A stretch of DNA of 5,535 nt, from NCBI GenBank assembly GCA_003476475.1, contig DMUD01000286.1:1016-6550 (forward strand), read 5' to 3'. Origin of the DNA: Cytophagales bacterium. GTDB taxonomy: Bacteria > Bacteroidota > Bacteroidia > Cytophagales > UBA9547. The translations under genes were made by a program, and so were the position numbers. Every line of letters starts with the position of its first letter. Position 1 is the first letter of the stretch. The notes under the pieces were generated by a model. The model was not told where the DNA came from, ran no database searches, and saw only the letters and a program-made list of their open reading frames with translations. Shown piece after piece: positions 1 through 5,014 of this stretch.

Positions 1-165
1 ATGAACGAAGACAAAGTGCCTGCAGGTAAATATTGCATTTCTACTTCAAACCGAAATTTCGAAGGTCGCCAAGGCCCTGGCGCGCGCACCTTTTTGGCAA
101 GTCCATTGATGGCAGCGGCTGCAGCAGTTACGGGAAAAGTGACCGATGTGAGAGAAATGTTGTAA
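1..165 (+). CDS. leuC: 3-isopropylmalate dehydratase large subunit, C-terminal end (partial)
   Basis: These are the last 54 codons plus TAA of LeuC, the aconitase-family [4Fe-4S] enzyme that, with LeuD, isomerises 2-isopropylmalate to 3-isopropylmalate in leucine biosynthesis in the cytoplasm. The stretch TSNRNFEGRQGPGART followed by LASPLMAAAAAVTGKV is the very conserved C-terminal block of the family, including the substrate-contacting SNRNFEGRQG segment. The reading frame is open to the left edge. The ATG at base 1 is an internal Met that follows the cluster-ligand Cys-x-x-Cys region of the family, which lies just outside the window, so it is not a start. The family is usually about 465 residues long. 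leuD is not immediately downstream: 28 bases later an opposite-strand gene ends, so this is the 3' end of its transcription unit or the last leu gene on this side. The identification is very secure. Confidence 0.96.
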   Translation: MNEDKVPAGKYCISTSNRNFEGRQGPGARTFLASPLMAAAAAVTGKVTDVREML

Positions 166-180
166 TACAACATAGTTGGA

Positions 181-200
181 AAAAGCGAAGCTTTTAGTTT
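181..200. terminator. short hairpin between convergent leuC and the repressor gene
   Basis: A perfect 6-bp stem (AAAAGC 181-186, loop GAA, GCTTTT 190-195) is followed on the plus strand by AGTTTTT. On the minus strand the stem runs into GCTTTTTCC. Its T-rich flanks on both sides suit a bidirectional rho-independent terminator serving leuC and the opposing regulator gene, whose stop codon (194-196) lies inside the 3' arm. The stem is short and only partly GC, so termination efficiency is uncertain. Confidence 0.4.
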
Positions 201-982
201 TTGGTTTTCTTCATGTCACTTAACTCTTTTTGCAACTCCAGCACCAAGCTCGACAGTTTTTCAAGAGACAGTTCCTCCCCTTTTGGCAACCGGAAACTGA
301 TGTATCCAATGGCTTTCCAAATCTCCAAAACTGTTTCCAGTTTTATTTCATAAGGTTCATAAATCAAGTTGTCCGATTTCAGCACCAACGAATTACATTC
401 CGAAATTTTGTTCACTATGCGTTTGTACACGATTCCTTCCTCTTTAGTTAAAACCACATAGCAGTCGTTGTCTTTAATATCTTGCCAATTTTCTTGGTAA
501 TACGTAATAATATAGGAATCGGGGGCAATGGGCAACATACTGTCGCCTTTGATTTGAAAAATGCGATAGGTTCTGTCTTGTGAAATTTCATTCAGAGGAA
601 GCGAAAAACAGGACAAATCTTTGATGTATTCTTGGTCGGCAAAACCATTCAAATAGCCAGCACTCGCTTTGTTTGGGACAATATTTACCAACTCCCTATT
701 TTCTGGACTTACCACAATGGGTAACACACGCAATTCGGACACGATTCCTACTGCAGTACCAGATTCCTTGCTCAAATCTTTGCTTAAGATATCGTCGATA
801 CTTACCTGAAAGTATTTTGTTATATTTTGAAGTGTAAACAATTTTGGTTCGGCGCGCGACTCTTCATAAGAACCTAATATAGATCTTGTCATTCCCAATT
901 TTTCGGCCAACTCCTCTTGGGTAAAGCCCTTTGCCTTTCTCAAAAACTTCAAATTATTGCTTAAAACACTCATAGAATACAT
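194..982 (-). CDS. HTH (XRE)/S24 peptidase-family LexA/CI-like repressor
   Basis: A 262-residue repressor with two domains. An N-terminal XRE helix-turn-helix (about residues 7-65; recognition region TQEELAEKLGMTRSILGSYE, 21-40) is followed by a C-terminal S24 autopeptidase domain of LexA/CI/UmuD type. All elements for self-cleavage are visible: an Ala108-Gly109 bond in KASAGYLNG, Ser148 in KGDSMLP, and general-base Lys187 in VYKRI. The Gly-Ser and Ser-Lys spacings (39 and 39) are close to those of E. coli LexA (34 and 37). A C-terminal amphipathic, possibly coiled-coil tail (about 237-260) extends past the core. It should be a dimeric cytoplasmic DNA-binding protein that is inactivated when RecA filaments stimulate cleavage. 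It is divergent from recA and faces four operator-like repeats, suggesting autoregulation and control of recA. The start could instead be the second Met (base 973), which fits family N-termini (MSVLSNNLKFLRK) better. A prophage or stress repressor not tied to SOS is the alternative. Confidence 0.88.
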   Translation of the reverse strand: MYSMSVLSNNLKFLRKAKGFTQEELAEKLGMTRSILGSYEESRAEPKLFTLQNITKYFQVSIDDILSKDLSKESGTAVGIVSELRVLPIVVSPENRELVNIVPNKASAGYLNGFADQEYIKDLSCFSLPLNEISQDRTYRIFQIKGDSMLPIAPDSYIITYYQENWQDIKDNDCYVVLTKEEGIVYKRIVNKISECNSLVLKSDNLIYEPYEIKLETVLEIWKAIGYISFRLPKGEELSLEKLSSLVLELQKELSDMKKTKN

Positions 983-1012
983 TTTTCGATAAAATTACCA
1001 ATATAACTAGGA

Positions 1013-1039
1013 TTGCCAAAATTATTAGCATTATATTTG
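1013..1039 (+). promoter_or_regulatory. candidate recA promoter (Bacteroidota type)
   Basis: TATATTTG at 1032-1039 is a perfect match to the Bacteroidota -7 consensus TAnnTTTG. A TTG at 1013-1015 lies 16 bp upstream as a -33 element, slightly short of the usual spacing. The -33 falls in operator copy 2 and the -7 runs into operator copy 3, so bound repressor would block it. The transcript would start near 1046 and have a leader of about 120 nt carrying copy 4. A second possibility is TTG (1133-1135), 17 bp, TATCTTTT (1153-1160), which would give an almost leaderless recA mRNA. Confidence 0.45.
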
Positions 1040-1043
1040 CCAA
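1017..1043 (-). promoter_or_regulatory. candidate promoter of the LexA-like gene
   Basis: On the minus strand TAATTTTG (1024-1017) matches TAnnTTTG exactly, and a TTG (1043-1041) lies 16 bp upstream. The -7 lies within operator copy 2 and the -33 within copy 3. Transcription would begin near 1010, right at copy 1, giving a leader of roughly 30-40 nt. The geometry fits an autoregulated repressor. The region is AT-rich, so chance matches are possible. Confidence 0.42.
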
Positions 1044-1165
1044 TATTATTAGTATTCAGATTTCGTATAGCCCACGGAAAATTGTAATTTGCCAAAAAAA
1101 ATAGCAATCAAATTTTTCAACGGCACATTAAATTGAATTTACTTTCACGATTTATCTTTTAAAAA

Positions 1166-2197
1166 ATGGCAGACAACACAGAAAAATTTAAAGCACTAAA
1201 GCTCACAATCGACAAACTGGAAAAAGAATATGGCAAAGGCATCGTCATGAAACTTAGTGACGAAAGAGTGGTAGATATCCCCGCCATCTCAACTGGCTCA
1301 CTTGGCTTGGACATTGCGCTGGGCATAGGCGGATTCCCCCGCGGACGCGTCATTGAAATTTACGGGCCAGAATCTTCGGGAAAGACCACCATTGCCATGC
1401 ACACCATTGCCGAAGCCCAAAAGGCAGGCGGGTTGGCTGCCTTCATCGACGCAGAACATGCTTTCGACAAAAGCTATGCGGAAAAACTGGGAATTAATAC
1501 CGAAAACCTTCTCATCTCTCAACCCGATAACGGAGAACAGGCTTTAGAAATTGCCGAACATTTGATTCGTTCGGGAGCCATCGATGTCATTGTGATAGAC
1601 TCGGTTGCGGCACTTGTACCAAAAGCAGAATTGGAAGGGGAAATGGGCGACAGCAAAATGGGACTTCAAGCCAGACTAATGTCACAAGCCTTAAGAAAAC
1701 TAACCGGAACAATCAATAAAACAGGTTGCAGCTGTATCTTCATCAACCAATTGCGCGAAAAAATAGGCGTAATGTTTGGCAACCCTGAAACCACAACAGG
1801 AGGTAACGCCCTTAAATTCTATGCTTCGGTTCGTCTAGACATTCGACGTATAGGCCAACTGAAAGATGGAGAAGAAATATACGGAAACCGCACCAAGGTA
1901 AAAGTGGTAAAGAACAAAGTAGCACCGCCTTTTAAAGTAGTGGAGTTTGACATTATGTACGGTCAAGGCATTTCGAAAGTAGGCGAAATACTAGATCTGG
2001 GTGTAGAATTGGAAATTATTCAAAAATCAGGTTCTTGGTTTTCGTACAAAGGCAACAAATTGGGACAAGGACGCGACACCGTACGCGATTTGTTGCTAGA
2101 CAACCCTGAACTAATGGAAGAATTGGAAAAAGCCATCAGAGAAAAAATTAAAGGTGAAACGGTGGCCACTGCCAAAGCCACTTCTGAAGTAGAATAA
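1166..2197 (+). CDS. recA: Recombinase A
   Basis: A complete 343-residue RecA, the ATP-dependent strand-exchange protein that filaments on single-stranded DNA for homologous repair and acts as co-protease for LexA/UmuD-type proteins. Walker A GPESSGKT lies at 67-74, the catalytic Glu97 in FIDAEHA, and Walker B VIVIDS at 141-146. DNA-binding loop L1 is EGEMGDSKMGLQAR (157-170), and loop L2 is around 196-212 (REKIGVMFGNPETTTGG), preceded by the allosteric Gln195 in FINQLR. The C-terminal domain is complete and ends in a short acidic tail (EVE), so the protein is about 10 residues shorter than the 353-residue E. coli RecA. No key residue is missing. The ATG follows an A-run (AAAAAATG) with no Shine-Dalgarno sequence, common in Bacteroidota, and the N-terminus aligns with the family. 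It is divergent from a LexA-like repressor across four operator-like repeats, so DNA-damage induction is likely. A strong hairpin follows the stop. Confidence 0.99.
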   Translation: MADNTEKFKALKLTIDKLEKEYGKGIVMKLSDERVVDIPAISTGSLGLDIALGIGGFPRGRVIEIYGPESSGKTTIAMHTIAEAQKAGGLAAFIDAEHAFDKSYAEKLGINTENLLISQPDNGEQALEIAEHLIRSGAIDVIVIDSVAALVPKAELEGEMGDSKMGLQARLMSQALRKLTGTINKTGCSCIFINQLREKIGVMFGNPETTTGGNALKFYASVRLDIRRIGQLKDGEEIYGNRTKVKVVKNKVAPPFKVVEFDIMYGQGISKVGEILDLGVELEIIQKSGSWFSYKGNKLGQGRDTVRDLLLDNPELMEELEKAIREKIKGETVATAKATSEVE

Positions 2198-2240
2198 AAA
2201 TTTAGAAAGACGAAAATCAAGTATTTGTTTTAATTTCAAA

Positions 2241-2288
2241 CCTGAATTAATCAGTTAACAAACGAATTGGTTAATTCAGGTAATTTTT
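2241..2288 (+). terminator. rho-independent terminator of recA
   Basis: Arms 2241-2256 and 2265-2280 form a 16-bp stem (outer ten pairs CCTGAATTAA/TTAATTCAGG perfect, then six with two G-U wobbles) around an 8-nt loop (AACAAACG). TAATTTTT follows. It lies 44 bases after the recA stop and just before the next plus-strand gene, so that gene may depend on read-through or its own promoter. The right arm and loop also form one copy of an inverted repeat shared with 2691-2708. Confidence 0.72.
2260..2277 (+). repeat. left copy of an 18-bp inverted repeat flanking the TerB-like gene
   Basis: AAACGAATTGGTTAATTC here matches the reverse complement of 2691-2708 (AAACGAATTGGTTGATTC) at 17 of 18 positions. 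The two copies bracket the small helical gene almost exactly, one 23 bases before its start and one directly after its stop. This copy coincides with the loop and 3' arm of the recA terminator. Confidence 0.6.
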
Positions 2289-2300
2289 AAGTAATACTTC

Positions 2301-2690
2301 ATGGAAATACCTTCACATTGGGACGAAAAATACGTCATCACTTTCTTATACATTTCAATTTCGGTTTCCGATTCCATTGTCACCTCTAAAGAAACCACCG
2401 TACTGAACAATAACCTTGACAAACTACTGCGAGAATACTTCCATTTATCTGAATTGGAAAAAGAAAAAATCATCTCAGAAGTGCTGTCATTTAAAATTGT
2501 CAAAGAAGAAGAAAGAAGGGAAGCCATCAAGCTTATGTCCGAAAAAGTGAACCTTGATATGCAAACCTATCTGTACATGGTAGACAGGTTGAACGAGATT
2601 ATACACTCAGACAAATACGTCGCCATAGAGGAACACTCTCTCATGTATTACATTCGGCTGATGTTCAACAAAAATTATCCTCAGCGCTAA
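2301..2690 (+). CDS. small TerB-like all-helical protein of unknown function
   Basis: A 129-residue soluble protein with no signal peptide or membrane segment, predicted by eye to be almost wholly helical. Its pattern resembles the TerB (tellurite-resistance) fold: a helix with an acidic loop SDSIVTSKE (23-31), a central LSELEKEKIISEVL helix (49-62), and a second acidic loop SDKYVAIEE (103-111) leading into a final helix (LMYYIRLMFNK). The pair of 'D-x-x-x-x-x-x-E' loops about 80 residues apart is the metal-binding-like signature of TerB-type domains. TerB-fold proteins occur in stress and phage-defence contexts, but the substrate or role here is unknown. It lies about 100 bases after recA in the same direction, separated by a hairpin terminator, and no convincing promoter of its own is visible in the short gap. 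Convergent with the next operon. The gene call is firm; the family assignment rests on pattern only. Confidence 0.72.
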   Translation: MEIPSHWDEKYVITFLYISISVSDSIVTSKETTVLNNNLDKLLREYFHLSELEKEKIISEVLSFKIVKEEERREAIKLMSEKVNLDMQTYLYMVDRLNEIIHSDKYVAIEEHSLMYYIRLMFNKNYPQR

Positions 2691-2708
2691 GAATCAACCA
2701 ATTCGTTT
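2691..2708 (-). repeat. right copy of the 18-bp inverted repeat
   Basis: Begins on the base after the TerB-like gene's stop codon. It is the inverted partner of 2260-2277, with one mismatch in 18. Unlike the left copy it has no local partner arm, so it does not form a hairpin by itself. Pairing between the two copies in an mRNA would loop out the whole small gene. It leads directly into the GC-rich island. Confidence 0.6.
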
Positions 2709-2711
2709 CAT

Positions 2712-2796
2712 GTCCACTTCAACGTCTAGCTTGTGGGCGCCTCCACTCAAAATAACGCCTCGCATGGGGGTGAAGTACCGAAGGGCAATGATTGCC
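2712..2796. other. GC-rich island of unknown nature in the convergent intergenic gap
   Basis: This roughly 85-bp stretch is about 55% GC (47 of 85 counted), while the flanking genes are visibly AT-rich. It is open on both strands. On the minus strand, 33 sense codons (2795-2697) lie between the TAG of the PD40 gene and a TGA, in the same frame as that gene, and include GGAHKLDVEVDMKRIG. On the plus strand a frame reads PIRFMSTSTSSLWAPP and ends at 2799. I do not recognise either peptide. A short perfect palindrome, GGCAAT-G-ATTGCC (2784-2796), sits at its end. It may be a remnant of a gene end, a dispersed repeat or a small RNA; nothing decides among these. Confidence 0.4.
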
Positions 2797-4070
2797 TAGT
2801 TTAAGGCTTTTCTGAAATCAGATGTCTTGAACTGATGTATCTTGTAAACATCCAAACCCCCCTTCCCTTTTATACGGTCAGAGCTCAAATAAAATATTTT
2901 TTTTGTTTTGTCACATCTTAAAGAAAGGTCGTCAGATTTGGAGTTTATAGGCACTGATAGGTTGGTCGCATTGGTCCACTTTTCTTTTTTAAGCACAGTT
3001 GTAAACACATCGTAACCTCCAAGACCTGCATGCCCGTTTGAACTAAAAAACAAAACCCCTTGTCCAAAATAAAACGGAAATAATTCATTATAAACTGTAT
3101 TCACCCCATTTCCCAAATTAATTGGAGACGACCATTTGTTTCCCAATTTTTTGCACATATAAATATCCATACCCCCAAATCCACCTGGCATGTCTGAAAC
3201 AAAGAAAAAAAAATTACCATCAGGAGATAAATTAGGATGACCAAAACTGCTACTATCATTATCAAAACCAAATTTTTGTGGTTTTGATAATTCGAAAAAC
3301 TGCCTCTTGAAACGGTAGATCGCTGTTCTATTTGAAAACGAGTCGTTCAATTTAGGCTCTGTTTTTGAAAAAAAAATTTCATTGTCCTCTAAATCAGTAG
3401 CAGTAAGTCCATCCCCAAACGATTGAAAATTTAACATTACCCTTTCATTAAGTACATTATTGCAACGATACATTCTGAAAGGATATTGATTGTTGCTGAG
3501 AGACTTTTTATCAGTCGTTTTCCATTTCCTTGAAGACAAGAATAAAAGAGTATCGTTATTAACTTCGTTTATCACATCATCATAGATAGAGTTTACGTGC
3601 TGAATATTTTCCAAATACACATCCGATATTTTATCAAATGCTTGATTGATAGTGTCACAGAAATACATGCTCTCATAAGAAAACACATCACTTGAATCAG
3701 CCAAATAGCAAGAGGAATAAATACGTTTCGCTTTTTCATATTCCCCCTCTTTTTGCAAATGCCTTGCAAAATTTTTCAAATCTTGCAGGTCTGTATTACA
3801 TGACTGAATAATGTCTTTATACATTGAGTTTGCACTAGTCGAATAGTTCAACATGGAATAACATTTCGCTAATTGTTTTTTGCATCTACAAGCCATTGAA
3901 CTATCTGATGTTTTAGAAATAGCCTCTTTATAGTAATCTATAGCCAAAACGTAAGCTGCTTTGCCAAATAATGTATCAGCTTGACTTGCTTCTAGTGCTT
4001 GAGAAAAAAGATAGTTAGGCAATACGGCCACAATAAATAGAATGGCACTTTTCCATCTTCTAAAATTCAT
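2796..4070 (-). CDS. TPR and PD40 beta-propeller protein of a T9SS locus, lacking OmpA domain
   Basis: A 424-residue exported protein. The signal peptide is residues 1-23 (basic start, hydrophobic core, likely cut LFS|Q, with Gln at +1 as is common in Bacteroidota). A TPR-like helical region follows (about 30-125: paired helices such as AAYVLAIDYYKEAI and KEGEYEKAKRIYSSCY), then a PD40/WD40-like propeller. Its last three blades carry the repeated signature GGMDIY (299-304), GGYDVF (351-356) and GGLDVY (404-409), with LSPDGNFFFFVSD typical of the family. Homologues next to porP/sprF genes (PorE-like) normally continue with a carboxypeptidase-regulatory-like domain and a C-terminal OmpA domain that anchors to peptidoglycan, at about 600-700 residues. 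Here the protein stops 15 residues after the last blade signature. It is third in the operon, 11 bp after the PorP/SprF gene, and should act in the periplasm as an accessory to that protein. It is either a natural short form or a truncated gene. Confidence 0.85.
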   Translation of the reverse strand: MNFRRWKSAILFIVAVLPNYLFSQALEASQADTLFGKAAYVLAIDYYKEAISKTSDSSMACRCKKQLAKCYSMLNYSTSANSMYKDIIQSCNTDLQDLKNFARHLQKEGEYEKAKRIYSSCYLADSSDVFSYESMYFCDTINQAFDKISDVYLENIQHVNSIYDDVINEVNNDTLLFLSSRKWKTTDKKSLSNNQYPFRMYRCNNVLNERVMLNFQSFGDGLTATDLEDNEIFFSKTEPKLNDSFSNRTAIYRFKRQFFELSKPQKFGFDNDSSSFGHPNLSPDGNFFFFVSDMPGGFGGMDIYMCKKLGNKWSSPINLGNGVNTVYNELFPFYFGQGVLFFSSNGHAGLGGYDVFTTVLKKEKWTNATNLSVPINSKSDDLSLRCDKTKKIFYLSSDRIKGKGGLDVYKIHQFKTSDFRKALN

Positions 4071-4081
4071 TTTCTGGACTA

Positions 4082-5014
4082 TTAAAAGTAGATAGGTGAT
4101 AGAAATTGCGGTATTTCTTTAAGTGAAGAATTGCTTCGACTTTTTTTTGCAAAAGAAAATGAAACAAAAACCTCATGATATAAATCACGCGCCATCCCAT
4201 TATTGCCTTGAACTAAAGAATATCCAAGCATTGTTTGTTTTACTTTTTTTTCGAATTGAAAATTAAAAGCAACACTCGCTGCCCATGTGTGATGCAACCC
4301 ATATTGAAGACCAACAAAAAAACAATCATGCTGCAACTTAGTTGAAGCAGCCACATAATTACCCAAATTAGTTACCTGTTGGGCATACAACGCTGGAACA
4401 AGTTTCCAACTACTTGATACATTGTAAGCATAAGAACCGAAAAAAGTATATTGCTGGTATTCAATTAAATAACCATAACTACTTGCCAATGGATTTAACC
4501 CTTTTGAAACATTCTGAACCGAAATTGAAAGCAACATTTGTTTTGTTTTATGCAATATTCCGGCATTGAAATTCACTGCCCATCGGTTTAAATTGTTTTT
4601 AGGAATTAGGGCATCGTCTAGATTTCGAACATTCAAATTATGGGTATTGATACTATAGTTGTGTGCTATAGGAGCCAACCCCATTTGCCAAAAACCCTTT
4701 TGCGTCTTTAAGCGATACGCCACGTTTAATCTAAAAGAATTTTGTGTCTCGAGCAAAGATTGATAAGACTCCATCAATAGCCCCATTCCAATACTTTTCT
4801 TTGGAAAAAAAGTCTCGCATTGCACAGAAGTATATCGTAAATTAGAACCAGTCCGATTGGCAATAAAAATGGACGAGCTTTCATTAGATCCTGTAATGGA
4901 CGGGTTAAACCCTAGCCTTTCAAGATTTACCAAAGATTGCACAACAACCTGTTGCCCTTTGGAATTTAGAGTACATAAAAGACAAAAAAGAATTTGTAAA
5001 CATAGCCGATTCAT
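4082..5014 (-). CDS. PorP/SprF-family type IX secretion outer-membrane protein
   Basis: A 310-residue predicted outer-membrane beta-barrel of the PorP/SprF family. The signal peptide covers about residues 1-20 (ILFCLLCTL core, likely cut SKG|QQ). It is followed by the family's N-terminal mark, a short helix and NPSITGS (37-43), equivalent to the NPAYAGS motif. The rest is alternating beta strands with aromatic girdles (for example QYTFFGSYAYNV), and the last strands include HEVFVSFSF, typical of the family end apart from a short extra tail rich in Ser and Lys. Members paired with type B sorting-domain proteins, such as SprF with SprB in Flavobacterium johnsoniae, are required for export or surface attachment of that partner. 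Its ATG overlaps the stop of the upstream sorting-domain gene by four bases (ATGA), so the two are translationally coupled. Length is normal for the family. The specific subgroup (SprF-like rather than core PorP) is inferred from the operon. Confidence 0.87.
   Translation of the reverse strand: MNRLCLQILFCLLCTLNSKGQQVVVQSLVNLERLGFNPSITGSNESSSIFIANRTGSNLRYTSVQCETFFPKKSIGMGLLMESYQSLLETQNSFRLNVAYRLKTQKGFWQMGLAPIAHNYSINTHNLNVRNLDDALIPKNNLNRWAVNFNAGILHKTKQMLLSISVQNVSKGLNPLASSYGYLIEYQQYTFFGSYAYNVSSSWKLVPALYAQQVTNLGNYVAASTKLQHDCFFVGLQYGLHHTWAASVAFNFQFEKKVKQTMLGYSLVQGNNGMARDLYHEVFVSFSFAKKSRSNSSLKEIPQFLSPIYF

Larger units (their letters stand above)
995..1108. promoter_or_regulatory. array of four operator-like repeats between the LexA-like gene and recA
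   Basis: Four same-orientation copies of a motif near TTRCCAAWATWAYTAGNATT start at 995, 1013, 1037 and 1089. Their 16-bp cores are TTACCAATATAACTAG, TTGCCAAAATTATTAG, TTGCCAATATTATTAG and TTGCCAAAAAAAATAG. Copies 2 and 3 differ at one position in 16; copies 1 and 4 differ from their closest copy at three each. Copies 1-3 keep the extra NATT, and copies 1 and 2 abut, sharing TT. Copies 2 and 3 contain an imperfect dyad, GCCAAW-ATT-ATTAGY, as expected for a dimeric HTH repressor. The copies overlap the candidate promoters in both directions. I infer that they are binding sites of the adjacent S24-family repressor. They do not resemble the E. coli (CTGT-N8-ACAG) or Bacillus (GAAC-N4-GTTC) LexA boxes. 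Confidence 0.7.

Noticed and set aside
1..3. ATG at the left edge as a gene start
   Set aside because: The encoded peptide is the conserved interior and end of LeuC; the ATG is an internal Met and the frame is open to the edge.
230..451. Plus-strand ORF opposite the repressor gene
   Set aside because: Antisense shadow of a clear S24-family coding region; it has no recognisable domain.
482..497. A fifth copy of the operator-like repeat (TTGCCAATTTTCTTGG)
   Set aside because: It differs at three positions from copy 3, lies inside the repressor coding sequence and lacks the conserved TAG end; in AT-rich DNA this is likely chance.
1159..1522. Minus-strand ORFs within recA
   Set aside because: They lie antisense to the most conserved part of recA and have no domain support.
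2710..2799. A 29-codon plus-strand ORF starting MSTSTSSLWAPP
   Set aside because: Too short, no recognisable family, and it overlaps an equally open minus-strand frame; noted only within the GC-rich island.
2784..2814. Terminator for the convergent genes (GGCAATGATTGCC, then GCCTAGTTTAAGGC and TTTT)
   Set aside because: The first stem has a one-base loop and no T-run beside it, and the second is only 4 bp, so I cannot support a terminator call.
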